From positions 1 to 29,560 of the IMG/VR virus record IMGVR_UViG_3300005732_000251: a DNA stretch of 29,560 nt. The stretch is one strand, 5' to 3'. Numbering within the stretch: position 1 is the stretch's first letter; every line of letters begins with the position of its first letter. The notes beneath the pieces are model-generated. The model was not told the origin of the DNA, did not search any database, and saw only the letters and a program-made list of their open reading frames with translations. Positions 24,099 through 29,560 of the stretch are shown here, piece after piece. The stretch is from a virus. A program made the translations under genes and the position numbers.

Positions 24099-24908
24099 TT
24101 AAGCATGAAATACATCACATGACTCCGAGCAGTTTCCAACAGGAACATCGTCAAACAAATCAAGGTTTATATTAGCTTGCTTAACCAGATCATCAATACT
24201 GTTATTTCCTCTAAACATTTTAGAGGCACCCTTTTTTGATAATTGTTCAAGGTTTCTTATGTCTTCGCACCAATCTTCTCTTTCCTTAACATTGCTAATA
24301 ATTTTTCTTTCCGACTTTTTCCAACACATAACGCAGTTGCCATACCTTTCTGGAATGACTAGATTGAAAGGCTGATTCTCCCAGAAAGCGTTTACATCAC
24401 TCTTTGTTACTCCAGCTTTAATTAAAGGATAAAACAAGCCAAGCTTCTCATAATTCTCATTCATTCTATCTGCCTCGTCGGATCTTATACCTATCGCTGT
24501 CTTGACTTCATTTAAGTTATTTGCTTTTACCCATGCCTCAAACGGTCTAAGCTTCATCTCTCTTGTGCAGTGAAGATAGCCAACACCAAAAAGCCCATAT
24601 TTCATAACGACTTGTTTAGCAATTGAGCTATCTCTCGTTGCAGTTTCATAGTTCACGTATCTAAATGAAGTGGGTACCCTCTTTTTGTGATTGACAACTG
24701 CCTCAATCCATTCAACATTTAAGCCAAACACTTTGTCACATTTATCAACAAAATCAAGCGTATCATTGTGCTCAAGACCAGTATTCATAAAGACAACCCT
24801 AAGTTTTTCCTGATATATCTCTTTGAGTTTTATGGTCATATATGCCGAAGTTTTACCACCTGAAAAACTAGCTATTATCTCATTACAATTCTCTAAAATG
24901 ACGGTCAT
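24099..24908 (-). CDS. PAPS reductase / N-type ATP-pyrophosphatase family protein
   Basis: The 269-residue protein has the P-loop S-G-G-K-T-S (16-21) of the adenine nucleotide alpha-hydrolase-like fold, followed by V-F-M-N-T-G-L-E-H and the conserved H-C-T-R-E-M-K block (113-119). Cysteines cluster at 114, 192 and 195 (C-V-M-C), and at 260 and 264 near the C-terminus, compatible with an iron-sulphur cluster. Such proteins activate a substrate with ATP; relatives reduce PAPS or take part in tRNA or DNA sulphur modification. In phages they are frequent and mostly uncharacterised. A true sulphate assimilation role is unlikely without partner genes. A DNA or RNA modification or nucleotide-signalling role is possible. 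ATGA overlap with the upstream gene. Confidence 0.85.
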   Translation of the reverse strand: MTVILENCNEIIASFSGGKTSAYMTIKLKEIYQEKLRVVFMNTGLEHNDTLDFVDKCDKVFGLNVEWIEAVVNHKKRVPTSFRYVNYETATRDSSIAKQVVMKYGLFGVGYLHCTREMKLRPFEAWVKANNLNEVKTAIGIRSDEADRMNENYEKLGLFYPLIKAGVTKSDVNAFWENQPFNLVIPERYGNCVMCWKKSERKIISNVKEREDWCEDIRNLEQLSKKGASKMFRGNNSIDDLVKQANINLDLFDDVPVGNCSESCDVFHA

Positions 24909-25114
24909 TGGTTAGACTCCTTTGCTCTACGCATAGACCTTTGGCGATATTCATAAAGCCAATCTCTGTGCTTATCAATAAAGTCATGCACGTTTTCACC
25001 AATTTCTTCTAGGCAATCATACGCTTCTTCGATAGCAAAAAGACCTAGAACAATATTTTCTAGTGCTTCAAAATCTTCTTTCTTCACTTCCTCTTTATTC
25101 TTAAGATTGTTCAT
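24905..25114 (-). CDS. Hypothetical small acidic protein
   Basis: The 69-residue protein is helical and charged, with an acidic middle (E-E-A-Y-D-C-L-E-E-I-G-E-N) and a basic C-terminus (R-Q-R-S-M-R-R-A-K). The ATG at 25114 has GAGG at about eight bases. It is coupled to the PAPS-reductase-like gene by a 4-base ATGA overlap, which suggests coordinated production. It might be a partner or regulator of that enzyme, but no motif shows it. Confidence 0.65.
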   Translation of the reverse strand: MNNLKNKEEVKKEDFEALENIVLGLFAIEEAYDCLEEIGENVHDFIDKHRDWLYEYRQRSMRRAKESNQ

Positions 25115-25124
25115 TTTGTGCCCT

Positions 25125-25523
25125 CTATCTCACGTAATAATTAACTCCGAATGGAGTTTTTGATTTAGAAATACCCATACCATGAGCAAAAAAGTCTTTA
25201 TCTTTCTGACTCATAGAGTTCTTTGGATCATTTAATTCTTTCGCAAGAATAATCTTATCTTCACGAGTACACTCTTCATCATATTCACCGTCTTTAATTT
25301 CTTGTTCTAATCTTTTTATAATTTCGATATCGCTAGGAAGAACCAGATTTCTATAGCACCATTGAGCGCATTGAATAAAATACATCTTGCCACATGCAGC
25401 CTTTGATCTAAAATCGTGAAATTCTCCCTTTTTTGCCATTTCAACCATTTTGTTTTTAGCTTCTGACTCACTCAATTTATCTAACTCTTGTACCAGTTCA
25501 ACCATTGTGTTTTTGTAATTCAT
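25125..25523 (-). CDS. Hypothetical 132-residue protein
   Basis: The start is taken as ATG 25523, which follows GGGGAAG at good spacing and overlaps the previous stop in TGATG; a GTG codon directly before it is also in frame. The protein is mixed charged and helical at the N-terminus, with A-A-C-G-K-M-Y-F-I-Q-C-A-Q-W-C in the middle (three cysteines) and G-I-S-K-S-K-T-P-F-G near the end. It has no transmembrane segment. The family is not recognised. Position in the accessory gene chain suggests an early host-interaction or metabolic role. Confidence 0.65.
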   Translation of the reverse strand: MNYKNTMVELVQELDKLSESEAKNKMVEMAKKGEFHDFRSKAACGKMYFIQCAQWCYRNLVLPSDIEIIKRLEQEIKDGEYDEECTREDKIILAKELNDPKNSMSQKDKDFFAHGMGISKSKTPFGVNYYVR

Positions 25524-25639
25524 CACTTCCCCTTTACCTTATCCTTAATCTTTTTAACCAAAACAATAGGCCCCCAAATAGGAAGCGTTATTACTTGGAT
25601 CACCTTAATTATTCTTTCTTCTTTCTTTGAAAATCTCAT
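25523..25639 (-). CDS. Small membrane peptide (38 residues)
   Basis: A 38-codon frame runs between two coupled genes: its ATG at 25639 overlaps the upstream stop as ATGA, and its stop TGA shares one base with the next ATG. AAGGGG lies six bases before the start. The peptide is basic at both ends (K-K-E-E-R and K-K-I-K-D-K-V-K-G-K) with a hydrophobic middle (about 11-28, V-I-Q-V-I-T-L-P-I-W-G-P-I-V-L-V). This could be a membrane-associated or amphipathic peptide. The exact tiling with both neighbours strongly supports it as a real gene. Confidence 0.7.
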   Translation of the reverse strand: MRFSKKEERIIKVIQVITLPIWGPIVLVKKIKDKVKGK

Positions 25640-25989
25640 TTTATTCCCCTTAACTGGTCTTGTTTTTCTTTAAAGTATTGACGGGCACGACTTCCGCCGT
25701 CATCTTCAAATTCATCATAAAACTCTATAACCTTCTCAGCTTTTTCTAGTTGGTCTTTGAGGGATTGGAGTTCTTTTTTGGTTTGAGTAATGTTTAATGT
25801 GTAGTATTCAGACGCTTTCATGCACCCTAGACATTCATCGTCGCCACAATCGACAAAGATATCTGACTCATCATGTGGCCCATGATTGTTTTGAACCATA
25901 CCAATAAGTTCCTCAATAAAACCCTTGAGTCTAAAATTTTCTTCTTTGATTAAACTATACTTGTCTCTCAATATTTTTTTTGTGTCCAC
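25636..25989 (-). CDS. Hypothetical coiled-coil protein with Cys cluster
   Basis: The 117-residue protein begins at GTG 25989 with GAGGTGAG upstream. The N-terminal part is helical. The middle contains V-D-C-G-D-D-E-C-L-G-C (three cysteines), and a long coiled coil follows (about 68-95). The Cys cluster might bind metal together with nearby His residues (N-H-G-P-H). Overlap of four bases with the following small membrane gene. The function is unknown; a nucleic-acid or protein adaptor is possible. Confidence 0.65.
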   Translation of the reverse strand: MDTKKILRDKYSLIKEENFRLKGFIEELIGMVQNNHGPHDESDIFVDCGDDECLGCMKASEYYTLNITQTKKELQSLKDQLEKAEKVIEFYDEFEDDGGSRARQYFKEKQDQLRGIK

Positions 25990-25992
25990 TTC

Positions 25993-26265
25993 TCACCTCT
26001 TAATTCTTTTAATTTCTGGTTTGTTTAGGAGCTTATCATTTTCCGCATACCATTTATTAAGTTCTATACAGTTCATATCACCAACATCTTTATTTAGCTG
26101 TTTAACTAACTCCCTAAGCAGCTCGTCTTTAACTTCTAGCTTGGATTGTTGGTGATCCCATGCATCTTTAGCAACCATTTTTGCCGACAAGATATAAATA
26201 TTAAGTTCTTCATACTCATCATGAACATTGAAAAAGTAATCTTCAAACTCTTTATCACTCGCCAT
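25993..26265 (-). CDS. Hypothetical acidic helical protein
   Basis: The start chosen is ATG 26265, with AGAGG seven bases upstream; a TTG two codons earlier is also in frame but has no better site. The 90-residue protein is mostly helical and acidic in the first third, with D-C... absent and one Cys (about 66), ending in a basic K-P-E-I-K-R-I-K-R. No signal or transmembrane segment is evident. It overlaps the preceding small membrane gene by 11 bases. I do not recognise it. Confidence 0.6.
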   Translation of the reverse strand: MASDKEFEDYFFNVHDEYEELNIYILSAKMVAKDAWDHQQSKLEVKDELLRELVKQLNKDVGDMNCIELNKWYAENDKLLNKPEIKRIKR

Positions 26266-26407
26266 AAACAAACCTCTTAACAGAAAGTAATAGGTGAACT
26301 ATAAAAAACGTCCCTACCACCATACCAAAGACATAGTTACCGTAAGCAGACAATCTGTCGCAAAACATTCCAACTGTCCTAGTCACTAAACTAATCTTCT
26401 CTAACAT
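26255..26407 (-). CDS. Small membrane protein (50 residues)
   Basis: The ATG at 26407 has AGAGGTG five bases upstream. The 50-residue product has a hydrophobic segment at about 26-42 flanked by polar ends, with basic residues R-L-S before and K-R-F after. This is a single-pass membrane peptide. It overlaps the next gene by 11 bases, and its start lies inside the reading frame of the 26-residue gene upstream, so expression is probably coupled. Its role is unknown; small phage membrane proteins of this kind can be holins, antiholins or exclusion factors. Confidence 0.65.
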   Translation of the reverse strand: MLEKISLVTRTVGMFCDRLSAYGNYVFGMVVGTFFIVHLLLSVKRFVYGE

Positions 26408-26471
26408 CTGCACCTCTCATAAAAATTAATATTATTGCTACTGCTGCTATCCAGCTATATAAATAGATCAT
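26391..26471 (-). CDS. Very small membrane peptide (26 residues), first M-R-G-A type
   Basis: ATG 26471 follows TAGGAATTAACA, with AGGA seven bases before it. The peptide has a hydrophobic segment at about 3-17 and then F-M-R-G-A-D-V-R-E-D. The bases coding M-R-G-A are at the same time the ribosome binding site of the next gene (ATG 26407). A 15-base match in the same arrangement occurs at 27560-27574. The frame is short, so confidence comes from tiling between coupled genes. Confidence 0.5.
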   Translation of the reverse strand: MIYLYSWIAAVAIILIFMRGADVRED

Positions 26472-26480
26472 TGTTAATTC

Positions 26481-26642
26481 CTATCGTTCCCTTCTCTCTG
26501 ACCTTATTAACAATACTTTTGTATCTGTTTTTCTCTCTAATTCATGCCATGCCTTACTTACCCAATCTGTACTATAGAGATCCTTCGACCTTTTACCGTT
26601 CCTTACTAGATAAAAGTAATACTTGAACAAATGACCATTCAT
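26481..26642 (-). CDS. Hypothetical small basic protein
   Basis: The start is taken at ATG 26642, which overlaps the upstream stop as ATGA; an in-frame GTG at 26708 would overlap the previous gene by 70 bases and has no clear binding site. The 53-residue protein is strongly basic, with Y-Y-F-Y-L-V-R-N-G-K-R and a basic C-terminus ending E-R-R-E-R, so it may bind nucleic acid. No family is recognised. It is part of the coupled chain of small genes. Confidence 0.6.
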   Translation of the reverse strand: MNGHLFKYYFYLVRNGKRSKDLYSTDWVSKAWHELERKTDTKVLLIRSERRER

Positions 26643-26809
26643 TTTTGAGAGGTCCAAAAGTCTATTATTTCTTCTGCTTTTTCTTCTACGCAACTTACAG
26701 AAGTACACTCTTTTTCTAGGTCTACAATTTCATTCTTACATTGAGATTCACTTGTAAGACCGTTACACATTTTTAAATAGGCCAAAACCGCAATTAATAT
26801 AAAATTCAT
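26639..26809 (-). CDS. Small exported or membrane-anchored Cys-containing protein (56 residues)
   Basis: The ATG at 26809 overlaps the upstream stop as ATGA, with AAGGTG in front. The N-terminus is hydrophobic (F-I-L-I-A-V-L-A-Y-L), followed by K-M-C-N and further cysteines at 24, 35 and 40. This suggests a signal or anchor segment and an oxidised periplasmic domain. The Cys at 15 is not in a proper lipobox. It directly follows a gene for a membrane protein with a coiled coil, so the pair might be an atypical spanin set near the endolysin; that is speculative. Confidence 0.6.
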   Translation of the reverse strand: MNFILIAVLAYLKMCNGLTSESQCKNEIVDLEKECTSVSCVEEKAEEIIDFWTSQK

Positions 26810-27126
26810 ATTTCACCTTTCAACTTTCTATATTCTTGTTCTTTTAAAGCAAGCCTTCTCTTGTAACTCCAAAGCTCACTATTTAACTCTCTTGCCTCAT
26901 GCCTCAACTTTTGATTTTCTTTCTCTAAATGATCTCTTTCAAAGCGTCTATGTACACGCTCAAGATGTAAAACCCCAAACAAACAGCGATAAAATTCGAC
27001 AGCAAAATAAAAAATGATATTCAAGCCTAGAAATGTAACAAGTAAATCATCCTGACACATTCTTTCCTTGAATGGAGCGTAGAATTTAGGTATTTCCTCA
27101 AACCTTTTAATTTTTCTAATCAGCAT
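26806..27126 (-). CDS. Membrane protein with C-terminal coiled coil (alternative i-spanin candidate)
   Basis: The 106-residue protein has a basic N-terminal 25 residues, one hydrophobic segment at about 28-52 (L-L-V-T-F-L-G-L-N-I-I-F-Y-F), and a long highly charged helix to the end (E-K-E-N-Q-K-L-R-H-E-A-R-E-L). That shape, one anchor and a coiled coil, is shared by i-spanins and by several holin-associated proteins. It overlaps the previous gene by 7 bases and the next by 4. Its closeness to the endolysin gene suggests a lysis role, but the long cytosolic N-terminus is not typical of Rz. Confidence 0.6.
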   Translation of the reverse strand: MLIRKIKRFEEIPKFYAPFKERMCQDDLLVTFLGLNIIFYFAVEFYRCLFGVLHLERVHRRFERDHLEKENQKLRHEARELNSELWSYKRRLALKEQEYRKLKGEI

Positions 27127-27554
27127 AGCTTCGTCGTTTGTTGTTCACACCACATTCTTTCTAAAGTTAGTGGTTTAAGACTTACAATCCCATCGTTTCT
27201 TGTAGATTTCATATGATTATCTACCACTTGAAAAAATGGCTTACACACTCTTAACTCATTCTTTAAGGCCTCAATTTCGAGATCTCTCTTGTCGAGTATG
27301 TTAATCAGTTTTGATTTTGAATGAACTTCATAAAGCTTTTCGTTATCCTCTAGGCCAATCCAGTCCAATATCTCTGATTCACTCATTGGACCACAGCCCA
27401 TTAATTGAGATAGAACAATTTCTTTAGAAAGAATCAGCTTCTTTAATTCTTCTTTAAAGTCATCTTCTGTTTCACATTCCTTATTTATTCTAGGAGCAAT
27501 GGAATATGATAAAATATGCATTGACCTTGTAGATAGATATTTAAAAGATTTCAT
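27120..27554 (-). CDS. Hypothetical 144-residue protein
   Basis: The start is set at ATG 27554 because AGAGGTG lies seven bases upstream and the start overlaps the previous stop as ATGA; an in-frame codon at 27578 is less likely. The protein is soluble and helical. A central segment has L-M-G-C-G-P-M-S-E-S-E-I-L-D-W-I-G, and coiled-coil-like residues follow near 80-105. No enzyme motif is visible and the family is not recognised. Confidence 0.6.
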   Translation of the reverse strand: MKSFKYLSTRSMHILSYSIAPRINKECETEDDFKEELKKLILSKEIVLSQLMGCGPMSESEILDWIGLEDNEKLYEVHSKSKLINILDKRDLEIEALKNELRVCKPFFQVVDNHMKSTRNDGIVSLKPLTLERMWCEQQTTKLC

Positions 27555-27631
27555 TTTTTTGCACCTCTCATAAAGCAAATAGCAAAGTATAAAAGTGCTA
27601 CATATACGACAATCCCTACTATTACTTTCAT
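27551..27631 (-). CDS. Very small membrane peptide (26 residues), second M-R-G-A type
   Basis: ATG 27631 has AGGG eight bases upstream. The 26-residue product is nearly all hydrophobic (V-I-V-G-I-V-V-Y-V-A-L-L-Y-F-A-I) and ends F-M-R-G-A-K-K. The M-R-G-A codons double as the ribosome binding site of the next gene, whose ATG overlaps this stop. It resembles the peptide at 26391-26471 in size, anchor and end sequence. Confidence 0.6.
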   Translation of the reverse strand: MKVIVGIVVYVALLYFAICFMRGAKK

Positions 27632-27639
27632 CTTTTACC

Positions 27640-27720
27640 CTATAAATAATGTGCTGCTATAAATAGCCCAATGATAAAAAAGAAAATTAGGAATATAACA
27701 GCACTTACAAATTCAGACAT
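27640..27720 (-). CDS. Very small membrane peptide (26 residues) coupled to endolysin
   Basis: The ATG at 27720 shares one base with the endolysin stop (TAATG), so it is read by reinitiating ribosomes. The peptide is M-S-E-F followed by a long hydrophobic helix (F-L-I-F-F-F-I-I-G-L-F-I) and a polar end H-Y-L. Direct coupling to the endolysin gene makes a lysis role attractive, but 26 residues is shorter than known holins. Confidence 0.6.
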   Translation of the reverse strand: MSEFVSAVIFLIFFFIIGLFIAAHYL

Positions 27721-28274
27721 TAAATAGCTCTATAAACTCTTACACGTTTATCAATCCAACCTAGAAAGAAATCTTTATTGGTTTTAGTCTTTTCGCATAG
27801 AGTGTTATATCTCTCACATTGAAGGCCATTCATATTGATTACAATTACACGTTTTTCAATATCTCTTTTTTGAAGTGCCTTTAATCTACTGATTGTCTTA
27901 GGCCCTACCATACCGTCACGTTTAAGCTCTTTATGCCTTCTGGACATATTATTAAGAGTTCTTTGTAAGAAAAATTGAGGTGTTCTGACTCCATAATTAA
28001 CGGCTTGTTCAAAAACCTCTAATGCCAATTCCTCATTAATTGATTCAATCAAGTGTGCCTTTGATTTTTTCCAATAATCGACATGATAAATTTCATGGGC
28101 CAGGCCAATTGGAAAATCTTTCATTTTTCCTTTGTAACCCCATCTTCTAGCTGTTTTCTCGGTAATCCCATACTTTGTCTTACCCCCTTTATCGCTAGGG
28201 TGATCTGAATACTCTCCCTCGATGTGTAAAACTTCTTTCAATGCTCTTAAAAATACTGGGCTTAAATTACTCAT
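27720..28274 (-). CDS. Endolysin, glycoside hydrolase family 108 type
   Basis: The 184-residue protein matches GH108 muramidases: the N-terminal L-H-I-E-G-E-Y with probable catalytic Glu 19, then D-K-G-G-K-T-K-Y-G-I-T, V-D-Y-W-K-K, and a C-terminal peptidoglycan-binding half with D-G-M-V-G-P-K-T-I. It cleaves the cell-wall glycan at the end of infection. There is no signal peptide, so a holin would be needed for release. AGGAGAG precedes ATG 28274. Unusually the gene is beside replication genes, far from the late genes at the left end. Confidence 0.9.
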   Translation of the reverse strand: MSNLSPVFLRALKEVLHIEGEYSDHPSDKGGKTKYGITEKTARRWGYKGKMKDFPIGLAHEIYHVDYWKKSKAHLIESINEELALEVFEQAVNYGVRTPQFFLQRTLNNMSRRHKELKRDGMVGPKTISRLKALQKRDIEKRVIVINMNGLQCERYNTLCEKTKTNKDFFLGWIDKRVRVYRAI

Positions 28275-28286
28275 TTCTCTACTCTC

Positions 28287-28733
28287 CTATGAAGCTTCTT
28301 TTTCATCTTCATTTACTATTGGTTCATCTGTGTATGATTGTGAAAAAGAGAAATGCATCTGCCCCTCTTTTTCTTTTTGGATATATTTATGCCTTTCGAT
28401 TCTCTTAACAATTCCCTCGGCCTTACACGCATTGCGCTCTTTCTTTATCTTTCCCTCGTGTTTATCTTGCAGATATTCAACTTCTCCAGGTCCAAGCCCA
28501 ATACCAAAAGCGAAAAACTCAAGAGTCATTCCTAGATAGCTCACAACCTTGAAAACATCGTTATCAAGTTTTGGTTTTTTCCTTAACCAGATCCAAGAAT
28601 AAATCTTGTTGTAATCAACTCCTGTAGCTTCTGAAATCTCTACGCAAAAACCCCAGTGACTAATTCCACGTTCTTCTGCTTGCTCTAACAAAATCTCGGA
28701 GTGAATATTTTGATATTTAATCTCGTAATCCAT
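28287..28733 (-). CDS. Helix-turn-helix DNA-binding protein (Cro/XRE-like)
   Basis: In the 148-residue protein, residues about 25-75 look like an XRE-type helix-turn-helix: W-G-F-C-V-E-I-S-E-A-T-G-V-D-Y-N-K-I-Y-S-W-I and the following helix D-V-F-K-V-V-S-Y-L-G. The second half is charged, with a basic region near 92-120 and an acidic C-terminus. No peptidase or cleavage motif of CI-type repressors is present. It begins two bases after the replication gene stop. It may regulate early genes or assist replication. Family assignment by pattern only. Confidence 0.65.
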   Translation of the reverse strand: MDYEIKYQNIHSEILLEQAEERGISHWGFCVEISEATGVDYNKIYSWIWLRKKPKLDNDVFKVVSYLGMTLEFFAFGIGLGPGEVEYLQDKHEGKIKKERNACKAEGIVKRIERHKYIQKEKEGQMHFSFSQSYTDEPIVNEDEKEAS

Positions 28734-28735
28734 AA

Positions 28736-29560
28736 TTAAGCCGATAGGTTAAAGTTATTAACAAGATCTTTAATGGCTTTGGTCCTCATCCGGCTTAGTG
28801 CGCTTGCACCTCCATTTGATTCAATGAACTCTCGTTCTATTTCTCGAAGGTCTTTAACTTGCTCTAGAGAAACACCTTTGGCCAAAATTCCGACAATCCG
28901 GTTTGGATTAACTATTACTTCTTCTGCAATTGAAACATTTAGGTAATCTCTCCAAACTTTCGCAAAATTAGAGAGTTTTTTAATATATTGAGGTTCATTG
29001 CCAGCATAATACTTACAAGCTCGCTCTACTGCTTTTTCAAAGTCTGGTAGCTCATCAAGCTCTATACTTTCTGTTAGATGATTGAGGGCTTCTTCTTTTT
29101 CGAGTGGATTGGGATAAGCAGAAAGAATTTCTTCAATTTTTTCACGCTTTTCTTTATCTTTTTCTTGATCTTTATCTTTTTCTTGATCTTTATCTTTTTC
29201 TTTAAGGGTATGGGAACCCTTTAGATACCCTTTAATATCTATATTGTGTTTTTTCAATTTATTGATAACTGCCACATGAGGCTTTGACTTAGTAGACAAT
29301 TCTCCATACTGATAAGTTATAAAATCAGTAAGAAAAATCTTATCATCTGAAATAAAAGTAAAATGATCTTCTAGATAATTGAGATCATCTATTGAAACTT
29401 CTTCACCTATGTAGAAAGATGCATTTTCTTCATCAAATTCAATTACTCCTGCATGATCACATCTTTCATAAAGGTATCGAAATAAGCACTTGTGCTTAGG
29501 TTTTAGTTTTCTAAACCACTTCTTTTCCCAGATATCCGTATCTGTAAAACGCTTTGCCAT
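28736..29560 (-). CDS. Replication initiation-like protein (replisome organiser N-terminal type)
   Basis: The 274-residue protein opens M-A-K-R-F-T-D-T-D-I-W-E-K-K-W-F-R-K-L, a start common in phage replisome organisers, followed by a winged-helix-like region to about 110 (L-F-R-Y-L-Y-E-R-C-D-H-A-G-V). A linker of K-D-K-D-Q-E repeats (about 120-138) leads to a helical C-terminal domain. Such proteins bind the phage origin, often inside their own gene, and load helicase. The ATG is the last base of the window on this strand, so the start is at the edge and its upstream control is unseen. Confidence 0.7.
   Translation of the reverse strand: MAKRFTDTDIWEKKWFRKLKPKHKCLFRYLYERCDHAGVIEFDEENASFYIGEEVSIDDLNYLEDHFTFISDDKIFLTDFITYQYGELSTKSKPHVAVINKLKKHNIDIKGYLKGSHTLKEKDKDQEKDKDQEKDKEKREKIEEILSAYPNPLEKEEALNHLTESIELDELPDFEKAVERACKYYAGNEPQYIKKLSNFAKVWRDYLNVSIAEEVIVNPNRIVGILAKGVSLEQVKDLREIEREFIESNGGASALSRMRTKAIKDLVNNFNLSA
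29152..29205. repeat. 18-bp tandem repeat (three units, last imperfect) in the replication gene
   Basis: Units start at 29152, 29170 and 29188 on the plus strand (ctttatctttttcttgat). The first two are identical and the third diverges at its end. They encode K-D-K-D-Q-E units of the linker. The repeat could be an iteron-like origin element or simply a slippage-prone linker. Confidence 0.7.

Noticed and set aside
1-29560. tRNA, rRNA, CRISPR array, integrase, transposase
   Set aside because: No cloverleaf-like segment, repeat-spacer pattern or recombinase motif was recognised on either strand by eye; this is not proof of absence for tRNA.

Overview
The window is one long stretch of an AT-rich (roughly one-third G+C by eye) tailed bacteriophage or prophage. 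Its gene set is that of a siphovirus: an HK97-type head joined to a lambda-like long non-contractile tail. Apart from one gene at the extreme left, every gene lies on the minus strand, so transcription runs from right (29560) to left (585). Predicted lipoproteins and a coiled-coil membrane protein point to a Gram-negative host. The host itself cannot be named from the sequence. No integrase, tRNA, rRNA, CRISPR array or insertion sequence is visible, so prophage versus virion genome cannot be decided.

Right end (29560-23545), early or accessory region: a replication-initiation-like protein with an 18-bp tandem repeat, a helix-turn-helix protein and a GH108 endolysin come first. A tightly chained series of small genes follows, many with ATGA or TAATG overlaps. 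Several are too short for ordinary gene calling (26-56 residues), and most of these are single membrane segments. The series also holds a PAPS-reductase/N-type ATP-pyrophosphatase family enzyme. A hairpin terminator lies at 23938-23960.

Middle (23446-14444), packaging and head: a zinc-ribbon protein; a RusA-like domain fused to an HNH nuclease; a 164-base leader with five G-runs on the transcribed-sense strand; small and large terminase; prohead protease; major capsid protein; an intrinsic terminator; a small protein; portal; and four head-tail connector or completion proteins. The portal lies downstream of the capsid gene, which is not the usual HK97 order.

Left (14431-1981), tail: tail tube; a tail assembly chaperone with a canonical A AAA AAG -1 frameshift site producing a gpG/gpGT-like pair; tape measure; gpM-like and gpL-like tip proteins; an NlpC/P60 (gpK-like) peptidase with no ATG, GTG or TTG start, probably initiated at ATT; a gpI-gpJ-like fused tip protein; and a large tail fibre. 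The last genes (1967-585) are small. They include a membrane-anchored coiled coil and a lipoprotein whose start is embedded in the preceding gene, a layout reminiscent of spanins.

The single plus-strand gene (1-582) is a lipoprotein that converges on the phage operon with a 2-base gap. It may be a moron or flanking host DNA. The observations most worth following are the AUU-started peptidase, the RusA-HNH fusion, the G-run leader before the terminase, and the chain of miniature membrane genes.
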